Shown here: positions 7,812 through 15,771 of the stretch, in pieces
Position numbering within the stretch: the first letter of the stretch is position 1
Layout of the letters: the number at the start of each line of letters is the position of its first letter
Source: Nitrososphaerota archaeon
Lineage (GTDB): Archaea > Thermoproteota > Nitrososphaeria > Conexivisphaerales > UBA164
Reading direction: 5' to 3'
Assembly (NCBI GenBank): GCA_029786595.1
Contig: JAFLXO010000008.1
Span: forward strand, 1-36,408
Length of the DNA: 36,408 nucleotides
Position numbers and translations under genes: made by a program
Notes under the pieces: model-generated
What the model saw: the letters and a program-made list of their open reading frames with translations, nothing else
Database searches by the model: none
Told to the model about the DNA's origin: nothing

Positions 7812-8762
7812 ATGGCGAACAGAAATATTATGGCCGATGCTTTTGTGATTGGTGTTGACATAGGCGCCACGAACATAAGAGTTGCCCGCAGCGATTTGCT
7901 CGGAAAAGTGCTCAAGATGATTAAGGTTAAGAATAAAGCCATTGAAAATCCTCCTATACTTCCGTTACTGGTAGCAGATCTTATAAGGGAAGTCGGTGAA
8001 GAAGGAGTTAGAGCTATAGGTGTGGGTAGCATTGGTCCGCTCCGCGTTTCCGATGGCTCGATAATCCCTCCAAATTTGGGAAATAGACCGATTAAGATCA
8101 AGCCCGAACTAGAAAGGATATTTGACATACCGGTATTCCTTACGAATGACTGCATTTCGGCGGTGATAGCCGAAAAGCTCTTGGGAGAAGGGAAAAACTA
8201 TGATAACCTAGTATATATCACCTTCAGTACAGGGATAGGTGCTGGGGTAATTGTTGATGGAAAGATCCTCAGTGGCAAGGACGGTAACGCTCATGAGGTC
8301 GGTCATTTGGTGCTTGATGTAGACGATCGGGTTCGTTGTAAATGTGGGGGGTACTCCCATTGGGAGGCCTTCTGTTCTGGTTCTAGCATTGTTCCTTATG
8401 CCAGTTTTTTGAGCGATAAACTTCATCTCCCTGAGCTGGGCGCTAAAACCCCCGAAGCTCTCTTCAAATTGGCCAGAGAAGGCAATCAGATCGCCCGAAT
8501 CGTAACCGAACGCTGCGCATTAATAAACGCCGCTGGCATAGCTTCAGTAATAAATGCCTATGACCCATCCCTGGTAACTATAGGCGGGTCGTTGGCTCTA
8601 TTGAACCCCGATTTTTATGAACCAATGTTGGATAATTTGCAGCAATTTTTAACCAACAGGATGCCAAAGGCTTATCTGACGCATCTGGGGGAAGATATAG
8701 TGCTCAAAGGGGCTCTTGAGATCGCCAAGGACCCGGAAATAATACAGAGGGGCTTTAACTAA
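7812..8762 (+). CDS. ROK family sugar kinase (probable glucokinase)
   Basis: ATP-dependent hexokinase of the ROK family, 316 aa; archaeal members phosphorylate glucose and related sugars. The N-terminal phosphate loop is 'VIGVDIGATNIRVARSD'. 'VFLTNDCISAVIAEK' contains the catalytic Asp. 'YITFSTGIGAGVIVDGK' is the adenosine-phosphate motif, and 'GNAHEVGHLVLD' carries the sugar/zinc His. The zinc loop reads 'CKCGGYSHWEAFCSG' where most ROK proteins have C-x-C-G-x-x-G-C-x-E, so the third Cys is absent and His or a later Cys may replace it. 'LVTIGGSLAL' is the C-terminal G-G motif. An internal ATG at 7830 is a possible start. It lies between TyrA and the GPN GTPase. Confidence 0.87.
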   Translation: MANRNIMADAFVIGVDIGATNIRVARSDLLGKVLKMIKVKNKAIENPPILPLLVADLIREVGEEGVRAIGVGSIGPLRVSDGSIIPPNLGNRPIKIKPELERIFDIPVFLTNDCISAVIAEKLLGEGKNYDNLVYITFSTGIGAGVIVDGKILSGKDGNAHEVGHLVLDVDDRVRCKCGGYSHWEAFCSGSSIVPYASFLSDKLHLPELGAKTPEALFKLAREGNQIARIVTERCALINAAGIASVINAYDPSLVTIGGSLALLNPDFYEPMLDNLQQFLTNRMPKAYLTHLGEDIVLKGALEIAKDPEIIQRGFN

Positions 8763-8795
8763 TGCTTAAAATACACCATAATTTGAATCAATGAT

Positions 8796-9545
8796 ATGTA
8801 CATTATATTTGTTACGGGAATGGCCGGATCAGGCAAAAGCCTTTTCTCAAAAACCCTTTCGGAGTCCCTTGATAAAAATGGATGGACCACTGGAATTTTG
8901 AATACTGATGCAGCCACCATTAATCTACCGTATGAACCAGTGTCCGATGTAAGAAATTTTATAGACATCCATGCTATTAGTGAACAATATGGATTGGGAT
9001 CAAACGGTACCATGATATTTGCAGCTGATCTCCTTGCATCATTTCTCCCAAAAATTCAGGAAGAGTTAGACGCGTTACAGCTTGATTATCTGATAGTAGA
9101 TACGCCAGGGCAGATGGAGCTATTCGCTTACAGAGAGAGCGGAAAGTACCTAATTGATAACCTACAGTGCGATGGTAAGATGTCAATCTTTATATCTGAC
9201 TCCTTTATGATGTCCACACCGCTGAACTTCTTGAGCATTAAGGTATTGGCCCTTTCAGTGATGTTAAGGCTAGGCACATACTCTATACACATCCTTAATA
9301 AAGTGGATATGGACCCGGAGAGGGCTGCTCGCGTCATTGGATGGGACAAATCCATCGCGTCAATTGAATCTGAATTAGGCGACCAAGAACACGCCATTTC
9401 CTACATGAAGCTCTATAGGGAACTCAGGAAAAACGGCCTTATGAAGGATTTGTTGCCCGTATCGGCCCTAACTGGAGAGGGTTTGAACTCGGTAACCACT
9501 CTAATAGCTGATCAATTTACATCAGGAGAGGAAATCAAACAGTAA
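8796..9545 (+). CDS. GPN-loop GTPase with GSN in place of GPN
   Basis: Homodimeric GTPase of the GPN/XAB1 family (249 aa), known in archaea from PAB0955. Eukaryotic relatives help assemble or import RNA polymerase II; the archaeal role is unsettled. The P-loop is 'VTGMAGSGKS' (residues 7-16), G3 is 'DTPGQMELFAYRESG', and 'NKVDMD' is G4. 'SALTGEGL' is G5. The defining loop reads 'YGLGSNGTMIFA' at residues 66-75, so the invariant Pro is Ser while Gly, Asn and the following Gly remain. It is the third gene of a likely operon, 33 bp after the ROK kinase. Confidence 0.92.
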   Translation: MYIIFVTGMAGSGKSLFSKTLSESLDKNGWTTGILNTDAATINLPYEPVSDVRNFIDIHAISEQYGLGSNGTMIFAADLLASFLPKIQEELDALQLDYLIVDTPGQMELFAYRESGKYLIDNLQCDGKMSIFISDSFMMSTPLNFLSIKVLALSVMLRLGTYSIHILNKVDMDPERAARVIGWDKSIASIESELGDQEHAISYMKLYRELRKNGLMKDLLPVSALTGEGLNSVTTLIADQFTSGEEIKQ

Positions 9546-9610
9546 GTTCTTCATATCAGAATCTAGATAAATTCAGTTCACTGGAGATAACGTTATAATG
9601 CGCAATTAAG

Positions 9611-9616
9611 AAGGAG
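9611..9616 (+). promoter_or_regulatory. Strong Shine-Dalgarno before a short ORF
   Basis: AAGGAG lies 5 nt before the ATG at 9622, an ideal spacing for ribosome binding. It points to translation of the short leader ORF, not directly of the flavoprotein gene at 9671. Confidence 0.5.
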
Positions 9617-9621
9617 ATGTG

Positions 9622-9678
9622 ATGGGTTTCGATGCGTGGAGCCTAGTCTACATCGGGAGTAGGGAGCAATTTGTTTAA
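9622..9678 (+). CDS. Possible 18-aa leader peptide (uORF) before the NfnA-like gene
   Basis: The ORF encodes MGFDAWSLVYIGSREQFV and is too short for the ORF track. It has a near-perfect Shine-Dalgarno (AAGGAG, 5-nt spacer), while the downstream gene starts at a TTG. Its TAA at 9676-9678 lies just past that TTG (9671), in a different frame, so ribosomes finishing the leader could re-initiate on the flavoprotein. It may be a coupling or regulatory leader. Alternatively it is the N-terminus of the main protein separated by a frameshift, although homologues normally begin near the TTG. Confidence 0.35.
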   Translation: MGFDAWSLVYIGSREQFV

Positions 9679-10510
9679 AGTTAATGAAATACTTATGAAA
9701 CGACAGCTAGCTAGCGGAGTAAAGGAGATTATAATATTTGCACCTATGGTGTCAAGGGCGGCTAAGGCAGGCCAGTTCATAACCATTATGACCGACGAAA
9801 AAGGGGAGAGAGTGCCGATGACGTTGGTGGATTGGAGTGCAACTGAGGGCTGGATAAAGATCGTAATCTCGGAGGTAGGACTAACCACATTAAAGCTGGG
9901 GTCCAAGGAGGTCGGTGAAACTCTTTATTATCTGGCAGGGCCATTTGGCAATCCAGTCAGCGAACTCAATTCTAGCACAATCATATTGGTGGGAGGTGGA
10001 GTAGGTGTACCAGCAATTTATCCAATAGCACGCTCTCTCTCACGCAATAACACGGTAATATCGATCATAGGATACAAAAACGCGAACTCAATTTTATACG
10101 AAAGGGAAATCGGGGAGGTCAGCGACGAAGTGATTATCGCCACGGACGATGGATCGAAGGGGCAGAAGGGGTTCACTTCGGACGCGTTGCGGGAGCTTCT
10201 TGATTCGGGGCGAAAGGCGGATGCCGTCTGGGTAATAGGACCGGCCATGATGATGAAGGCCTGTAGCGAGGTCACTAGGCCTTATGCGATCAAGACCTTT
10301 GCTAGTTTGAATTCCATAACGGTGTGCGGAAGCGGTATGTGTGGTGCGTGCAGAGTGTCGGTTGGCGGTAAAACGAAGTACACATGTATGGATGGACCCG
10401 AATTTGATGCGCACGAGGTAAACTGGGATGAATTGATCCTCAGATTGGGAGCCTACAAGGAAGAGGAGAAGAGGGCTCTTGGCAGATATATACTAAGGTC
10501 AGCCAATTGA
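9671..10510 (+). CDS. NfnA/SudB-like ferredoxin-NADP reductase subunit
   Basis: FAD and [2Fe-2S] subunit of an NADPH:ferredoxin oxidoreductase of the Nfn/sulfide-dehydrogenase type; related to PyrK, the electron-transfer subunit of dihydroorotate dehydrogenase. 279 aa. The N-terminal beta-barrel ends in 'AAKAGQFITIMTDEKGERVP', where R-V-P-M-T-L-x-D is typical of FAD binding. 'IILVGGGVGVPAIYPIA' is the NAD(P) site. The iron-sulfur Cys set is 'CGSGMCGACRVSVGGK' plus the later 'YTCMDGPEFDAHEVNW', a hallmark of this branch. The start is TTG at 9671 with GGGAG just upstream; in-frame TAG codons rule out a longer start. The catalytic subunit follows 15 bp later. An electron-bifurcating activity is possible but not shown by sequence. 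Confidence 0.88.
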   Translation: MFKVNEILMKRQLASGVKEIIIFAPMVSRAAKAGQFITIMTDEKGERVPMTLVDWSATEGWIKIVISEVGLTTLKLGSKEVGETLYYLAGPFGNPVSELNSSTIILVGGGVGVPAIYPIARSLSRNNTVISIIGYKNANSILYEREIGEVSDEVIIATDDGSKGQKGFTSDALRELLDSGRKADAVWVIGPAMMMKACSEVTRPYAIKTFASLNSITVCGSGMCGACRVSVGGKTKYTCMDGPEFDAHEVNWDELILRLGAYKEEEKRALGRYILRSAN

Positions 10511-10525
10511 GGTGAAAGAAATACA

Positions 10526-11905
10526 ATGAAACAATTGACCGAAAGGGAGAGGATGGCAAAGCGTCTTCCGACCTACAGGATAAGAGATTTTGATGAAGTG
10601 GAACTGGGGTTCACGGAGGATCAGGCTATTCGAGAGGCGAGTCGTGACATAAGGTTCTGCAAGGCTTCGTGCATGCTGGGGTGTCCGGTGGGGGTAAACA
10701 TACCGGAAATGCTTAGATTAGTAGCCGAAGGCAATTATGAAGAGGCCTACCGCCGGCTAATAAAAAAATCCCCTTTCCCAGCTATAACAGGAAGGGTTTG
10801 CCCTCAGGAAAGGCAGTGCGAGATGTTTTGTGTTCTTGCAAAGGCTGGTAAGCCTATATCAATAGGGGCGATCGAGAGGTTCGTTGGTGATTGGGCCTTA
10901 GCTAACAATGTAAAGGAGGAAGCCACCATAAAACCAAACGGTTTAAAGGTGGCCGTTGTAGGCTCAGGCCCTGCGAGCATAGTAGTAGCATCAGATTTAG
11001 CTAGATTGGGTTATTCGATCGATATGTTTGAGGAATCTCACATGGCTGGTGGCGTGCTTGTATATGGAATACCGGAATTTAGGTTGCCAAAGGAAATAGT
11101 GCGGAAGGAGGTTCATCGCTTAAAAGAGCTGGGGGTAAACATCAGGCTAGGTGTACCAGTTGGTACGGCCATTACCATAGGCGAGCTTGCAAGGGAGTAT
11201 GACGCGGTTTTCCTAGGAGTAGGGGCAGGCCATCCCAAATTTCTTAATGTGCCTGGTGAGAACCTTCTTAATGTGTACACCGCAAACGAATTCTTGACCA
11301 GAGCAAATCTAATGAAGGGGTATAGATTTCCTGAGTATGATACACCTTTGCGTGTGGGGAAGAGGGTTGCGGTCATTGGTGCAGGCAACACAGCAATGGA
11401 TTCCGTGAGGACAGCTAAAAGGTTAGGCGCAGAAGAAGCTATCGTGGTGTACAGGCGCAGCAGGCAGGAAATGCCAGCCAGGGCTGAAGAAGTGTTAAAC
11501 GCAGAAGAGGAGGGGATTAAATTTGAGTTCCTATTAGAGCCGATAGAGCTGCTTTCAAATGATAAAAGGACGGTAAGCGGGATCAAGCTTATGAAAATGA
11601 AACTCATCGAATCCAGTAACTGTGAGCGCAAGGCGGTGGTTCCAACTGGTGATACGACCAAGCTCGATGTAGATACTGTGATCACCGCCGTAGGATTCAA
11701 TCCAAACCCCTCCTTGAAAATAGGAACCAATGGCCTTGATACTGATGATATGGGTAGAATTAAAGTGGATGGGCAGGGCAGGACCAGTCTTAAAGGAGTA
11801 TACGCGGGAGGCGACATAGTTACAGGTGAGGGCACTGTGATTGAAGCTATGGGTTGGGGTAGAAGGGCATCAACCGCTATAAATGAAGACCTTTCGGTTA
11901 GATGA
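10526..11905 (+). CDS. NfnB/SudA-like (glutamate synthase small-chain family) oxidoreductase
   Basis: 459-aa flavoprotein of the GltD family; with the preceding subunit it forms an NADPH:ferredoxin oxidoreductase, or in some organisms a sulfide dehydrogenase. The N-terminal 100 residues hold the two [4Fe-4S] cluster Cys groups, 'CKASCMLGCPVGVNIPEM' and 'GRVCPQERQCEMFCVL'. The FAD motif is 'VAVVGSGPASIVVASDLARLG'-like and the NADPH motif 'VAVIGAGNTAMDSVRTAKRLG'-like. 'VYAGGDIVTGEGTVIEAMGWG' is the C-terminal FAD contact. There is no glutamate synthase large subunit nearby, which favours Nfn/Sud over nitrogen assimilation. It ends 36 bp from the convergent htpX gene. Confidence 0.9.
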   Translation: MKQLTERERMAKRLPTYRIRDFDEVELGFTEDQAIREASRDIRFCKASCMLGCPVGVNIPEMLRLVAEGNYEEAYRRLIKKSPFPAITGRVCPQERQCEMFCVLAKAGKPISIGAIERFVGDWALANNVKEEATIKPNGLKVAVVGSGPASIVVASDLARLGYSIDMFEESHMAGGVLVYGIPEFRLPKEIVRKEVHRLKELGVNIRLGVPVGTAITIGELAREYDAVFLGVGAGHPKFLNVPGENLLNVYTANEFLTRANLMKGYRFPEYDTPLRVGKRVAVIGAGNTAMDSVRTAKRLGAEEAIVVYRRSRQEMPARAEEVLNAEEEGIKFEFLLEPIELLSNDKRTVSGIKLMKMKLIESSNCERKAVVPTGDTTKLDVDTVITAVGFNPNPSLKIGTNGLDTDDMGRIKVDGQGRTSLKGVYAGGDIVTGEGTVIEAMGWGRRASTAINEDLSVR

Positions 11906-11941
11906 TGATCACTAAGAAATTTGAAGTAACTATCAAAGATT

Positions 11942-12898
11942 CTATTTGTAACTCTCTAAGATCCTGATTCTCTTTATTATATTTGGGTGTGTAGACATTA
12001 TCTCCATCAGCCTATCGGTTAAGCTCAATTTTCTGTTTACAATGGACTGGATCAGCTCTTCTCCATTTAAGGCTTTAAGATCATCTACATTTATAGAGGA
12101 TGGATCGACTATGAATAACCCCCTGAAAGAACTGTTGACATTTGGCCCCTTTTTAGCTCGATTCCTGTTTCCCATTATGGCGGAATATGTATAGATCTTA
12201 GCCAAGGCCGAGCTTAGCTTCAGTGCCCCGTTATCAACTACACTTACGCTATGCCTATCAGCATAGCTCTCTCTCATCCTGTTATATCCCAGCACGAGGA
12301 GGTTTATGATGATGTACCCAATGAAAGAGAGGATGCCTATCAGTGCTAAAAGTCCGTTATTCTGCCTTGAACCGGCCATCGAGCTGAAGAATAAAGAAAA
12401 GGAGATAAAATAAAGCACCGCAGGAAGCATGGAAACTATCATCATTATTTGCACATCACGATGTTTTAGATGTCCAAGTTCGTGGCCAAGTACAGCCTCG
12501 ATTTCATCATAATTCAATATTGATATCAAGCCTCTCGTAACTGCAACCTTATTACCGGTTAACGGGCTTCCATATGCGAAAGCATTTGGTAAATCGGTCT
12601 CTGCAATTACTAGCTTCGGTTGGCTTATGTTGGCCTTTGAAGCTATTTTAGCCACAATCTCTTTGATCTCCAGTGGATCTCCGGGACCCAGTTCTCTGGT
12701 ATTGTACATTCTATCGATCAGTTTAGGCGCAAAGAGCCATTCTAGCACGTTTATGCCGACGACCAGCAAACCTAACAGCAATATGCTTTCAACGCCCATT
12801 AGCGTCAATATTATAAGAAGTATCAGAGTAGTGGCCCCTATTATTAGAGCTAGACTTATCAGCATACTTAGCCTAAATTTTACCATGGAGAAGTTCAT
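11942..12898 (-). CDS. htpX: HtpX-like M48 family membrane zinc protease
   Basis: Membrane metalloprotease of family M48B, thought to degrade misfolded membrane proteins. 318 aa with two N-terminal hydrophobic helices (residues about 10-60), the catalytic domain, then two further helices (around 150-210). The zinc motif is 'AVLGHELGHLKHRD' (HExxH), and the third ligand Glu is in 'RMRESYADRHSV'. 'LPNAFAYGSPLTGNKVAVT' is the conserved substrate-edge strand. The C-terminal 'LMSTHPN'-type ending is present as 'MSTHPNIIKRIRILE'. It is convergent with nfnB and divergent from the nitrilase gene. Confidence 0.93.
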   Translation of the reverse strand: MNFSMVKFRLSMLISLALIIGATTLILLIILTLMGVESILLLGLLVVGINVLEWLFAPKLIDRMYNTRELGPGDPLEIKEIVAKIASKANISQPKLVIAETDLPNAFAYGSPLTGNKVAVTRGLISILNYDEIEAVLGHELGHLKHRDVQIMMIVSMLPAVLYFISFSLFFSSMAGSRQNNGLLALIGILSFIGYIIINLLVLGYNRMRESYADRHSVSVVDNGALKLSSALAKIYTYSAIMGNRNRAKKGPNVNSSFRGLFIVDPSSINVDDLKALNGEELIQSIVNRKLSLTDRLMEIMSTHPNIIKRIRILESYK

Positions 12899-13011
12899 AA
12901 TTCGGCCTCTAGATGTGCTCTATTTAAAAGTTTCTTGGTAAAAGGGTTTGATTACAACGAGAAAACCTTATACCTTATTGTAGCCATGCATCAACTTGAA
13001 GGCAAGGAGTC

Positions 13012-13815
13012 ATGAAACTGAAATTGGATGAATTCCTTATCGCCGGAATCCAGATGGATATAAAACCTGGGGATCCTGAAAAGAATGTTCAAAGGGCCAT
13101 CGAACTTCTGGAACTAGCGGCTGATAGAGGAGCAAAATTAGCCTCTTTACCGGAACTTATGATTACCGGTTTTGATTATGACTTTATAAGGGGGCACGCA
13201 AAGCCGATACCAAACACAGAAATCCAAATACTTTGTGATAAAGCAAAGGAGCTAAAAATGTGTCTGGTGGCCGGAAGCATCGCGGAAAGGCGTACTGACG
13301 GCATCTATAACACATCTCTTTTCATAGATGATTCTGGTATGGTGTTAGGCAAATACAGCAAAGTACACCTCTTTCCATTGATGGGTGAAAACGTCCATTT
13401 TAAAGGAGGCAAAAATCCTTCTCCTATTTTTCACACGAAATACGGTAAAATAGGCATGATGATATGTTATGACCTGCGTTTTCCCGAGCTGGCCCGCAGG
13501 CTAACGCTTGAGGGAGCTGAGATTCTAGTTATTCCGTCCGAATGGCCACACCCGCGCGTCGACCATTGGATGACCTTGATAAAGGCAAGGGCTATTGAAA
13601 ACCAGATCTATGTACTTGCGGTCAACAGGGTCGGGAAGGATAAAACTGGCTCATATTTTGGCGCTACATCAATAATAGATCCATGGGGAAACCCCTTGGC
13701 CAGTTCGGGTGATGAGGAAGGAGTGGTGATGGCGCCCATAAATCTGTCAATGATCCTAAGGGTCAGATCAAAAATACCTTCCTTGAATAGTAGGGTAGAA
13801 GAAGCATATAGGTGA
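13012..13815 (+). CDS. Carbon-nitrogen hydrolase (nitrilase superfamily) amidase
   Basis: Cys-Glu-Lys amidase or omega-amidase of the nitrilase superfamily, 267 aa, which is normal. Catalytic Glu is in 'LASLPELMITGFDYD', Lys in 'LGKYSKVHLFP', and the Cys nucleophile in 'IGMMICYDLRFPELAR'. 'RAIENQIYVLAVNRVG' and 'GATSIIDPWGNPLA' are conserved later strands. The pattern is nearest to NIT2/omega-amidase and YafV-like enzymes that hydrolyse 2-oxoglutaramate or similar amides. The exact substrate is inferred only. A GGAG sequence 4 nt upstream of the ATG and a TATA-like 'ccttatacctta' about 40 nt upstream support this start. Confidence 0.9.
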   Translation: MKLKLDEFLIAGIQMDIKPGDPEKNVQRAIELLELAADRGAKLASLPELMITGFDYDFIRGHAKPIPNTEIQILCDKAKELKMCLVAGSIAERRTDGIYNTSLFIDDSGMVLGKYSKVHLFPLMGENVHFKGGKNPSPIFHTKYGKIGMMICYDLRFPELARRLTLEGAEILVIPSEWPHPRVDHWMTLIKARAIENQIYVLAVNRVGKDKTGSYFGATSIIDPWGNPLASSGDEEGVVMAPINLSMILRVRSKIPSLNSRVEEAYR

Positions 13816-13995
13816 TCAGAGGTTATGCGCTTATATGTTGCCATCGAAATATAAAATAAAGAACTGCGGGTCGTGTTGCTATAGAAAACTTATTTGACAG
13901 TCCTTATCCGTAAAACAGACTTGAGAATTGCGCCAACCATTTGTGTAATCCTAGTGGCTATACCTTACCTGTTCGCTAAAAATGAATTATCAAGT

Positions 13996-14337
13996 TTATT
14001 TCGGCTCTTTCCTCTGATCTTGAAATGCAAATCCCCACAAAGCCTTCCCATCCTCCTCTTTTAGTTGTTTCCATATGGGCCTGAGCTTACTGCCTATGGC
14101 TGGGGATTCCGTAATTATCTGCCCAAAAGCTCTTCCCCCGTTTGGAAATTCGACTATACCTAATCTTAGCGGTTTTTCGCTCACCCCAGTAGGGGTGACC
14201 CAGAGTTCCGTATATGTTAAAAGGATACATTCTTCCCCCATATCAACTGTTATAAACTCCCTAGATGTACACTCGGGACATATAGCCTTTTTAATACTAT
14301 ATACGCGACCGCACTTTGCGCATTTATAACCTTCCAT
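13996..14337 (-). CDS. DUF35 OB-fold/zinc-ribbon acyl-CoA-associated protein
   Basis: Small partner protein of archaeal thiolases (113 aa). In the methanogen thiolase/HMG-CoA synthase complex a DUF35 protein bridges the two enzymes and channels acetoacetyl-CoA. The N-terminal zinc ribbon is 'CAKCGRVYSIKKAICPEC'. An OB-fold follows, with 'ILLTYTELWVTPTGVSEKP' and 'LRLGIVEFPNGGRAFGQI'. The stop of the thiolase gene lies 2 bp upstream of its start, so both come from one mRNA. No HMG-CoA synthase gene is next to it here. Confidence 0.85.
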   Translation of the reverse strand: MEGYKCAKCGRVYSIKKAICPECTSREFITVDMGEECILLTYTELWVTPTGVSEKPLRLGIVEFPNGGRAFGQIITESPAIGSKLRPIWKQLKEEDGKALWGFAFQDQRKEPK

Positions 14338-14339
14338 CT

Positions 14340-15515
14340 TTAATCACCTCTTTTCAGGATCAATGATACGGCATTTGATCCAAATCCCCCAAGATTTACA
14401 GAAAATCCATATGTTGCACCGGGAACTTGCCGGCCTCTGGCTTCTCCTCTAAGCTGCCAGACAAGTTCAACTACTTGTGAAAGGCCTGTCGCACCCAGTG
14501 GGTGGCCTCTGGCCTTAAGGCCGCCTGAAGTATTAATGGGTAGCTTACCGCCTATTTCGGTCTGCCCTTCTCTAACCATTTTATGCGCGGTTCCTTTTTC
14601 AAAAAATCCTGCATCTTCGCTTTCTACCAGTTCAAGAATTGTAAAGGCATCATGAAGTTCTGCAACATCTATCTGATCTGGGGAGATGCCAGACATTTTA
14701 AAGGCCTGTTTTGATGCTTCCTTTACTGCATTGATATCAGTTGGTACAGGTCTCTCATGCAACGCCAATGAATCAGTGGCTTGACCGAACCCCTCAATAG
14801 TCACAGGAAGATCCGTATATTTCTTGGCTACTTCAAGCTCGGCTAGCACTACCGCCGCTCCTCCATCGGAAATTGGCGATATATCAAACCTTCTTAACGG
14901 GTCGGCAACCATAGGGTTTATTTTCTCCATTTCATTTGAATGAAGAAGGTTATCCACTGTCACCATCTTTTGCAAATGAGCATATGGATTATTTAAGGCA
15001 TTTTTATGATTTTTAACAGCAATCATTGCAAGATCCTCAGAGGTCACACCGTACTGCTTCATATATAGCCTAGCAAGCATAGCCCCTAAAGAAGGAAGCG
15101 TGGCTCCACTCATTCTTTCTACCGGATGAAGCATATAGGAAATATACTCCGATATGACCTCGGTCGCCATATGTGTCATTTTTTCGGCTCCAGCCACAAG
15201 CACCAAATCAAAAAGGCCGGACTTGATAGCTATGAATGCATCCTTAATTGCTGAAGCGCCTGCGGCTGGACCATTTTCAATTCTATCTGCTCCTATCTTT
15301 ACTCCAAGCTCGTCCGCAAGCATTGTCCCTAATGAAACCTGTTTTGTAAGTTCGCCCCCCAGCATGTTGGAAATATACAAAAGATCCAAGTCTTTTTCAC
15401 TTAATTTGGAACTTTCTATAGCGGTAAGCGACGGTTCGAGTAATAGTTCATCAAGCCCCTGTGTGAGCTTTCCAAACTTGGTCATCGTAGCGCCTAGGAT
15501 AGCCACTTTCCTCAT
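14340..15515 (-). CDS. Thiolase-family protein (SCP2/archaeal type) lacking the nucleophilic Cys
   Basis: 391-aa protein of the archaeal SCP2-like thiolase family. Active members condense two acetyl-CoA for the mevalonate pathway, or cleave beta-ketoacyl-CoA. The N-terminal active-site segment is normally E-x-x-C-A-S-G, but here it reads 'IENGPAAGASAIKDAF', with Pro at position 83 where the Cys should be. The codon reads CCA on the minus strand. Other landmarks are kept: 'LHDAFTILELVESEDAGFF', 'NTSGGLKARGHPLGATG' with the catalytic His, and 'NLGGFGSNAVSLIL' at the C-terminus. It sits 2 bp before the DUF35 partner. It may be a non-thiolytic acyl-CoA-binding or structural member, or may use other chemistry. 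Confidence 0.85.
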   Translation of the reverse strand: MRKVAILGATMTKFGKLTQGLDELLLEPSLTAIESSKLSEKDLDLLYISNMLGGELTKQVSLGTMLADELGVKIGADRIENGPAAGASAIKDAFIAIKSGLFDLVLVAGAEKMTHMATEVISEYISYMLHPVERMSGATLPSLGAMLARLYMKQYGVTSEDLAMIAVKNHKNALNNPYAHLQKMVTVDNLLHSNEMEKINPMVADPLRRFDISPISDGGAAVVLAELEVAKKYTDLPVTIEGFGQATDSLALHERPVPTDINAVKEASKQAFKMSGISPDQIDVAELHDAFTILELVESEDAGFFEKGTAHKMVREGQTEIGGKLPINTSGGLKARGHPLGATGLSQVVELVWQLRGEARGRQVPGATYGFSVNLGGFGSNAVSLILKRGD

Positions 15516-15742
15516 TCTTATTATGTTCCCCTAATAAAGGAAATTTGAGCGTTATATAAATATTTTATGGTTACAATAACTGCTGCGCAATCAGGAAGCA
15601 ATCAGGAATTTTGTACAAACTTGATCCTTTATCGAGTTATTATCAAGAAAATAAATAAGCTTGTAGGTTATAACGTAGATTACTAGAACCATAAACTTAG
15701 TAACATGTTCTTTGGGCGTCTTGGTGTATAACTGTAGAAATA

Positions 15743-15753
15743 CTTATATAAAA
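15743..15753 (+). promoter_or_regulatory. TATA box of R15P isomerase gene
   Basis: 'cttatataaaa' is centred about 24-26 nt before the ATG at 15772, a textbook archaeal TATA box for a leaderless transcript. Confidence 0.65.
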
Positions 15754-15771
15754 TTCGGTCAATAGCTGAAT

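Noticed and set aside
11113-11835. 240-aa minus-strand ORF
   Set aside because: It lies wholly inside the NfnB-like gene on the other strand. Its translation is Ser/Pro/Leu-rich with no motif, the typical antisense shadow of a real gene.
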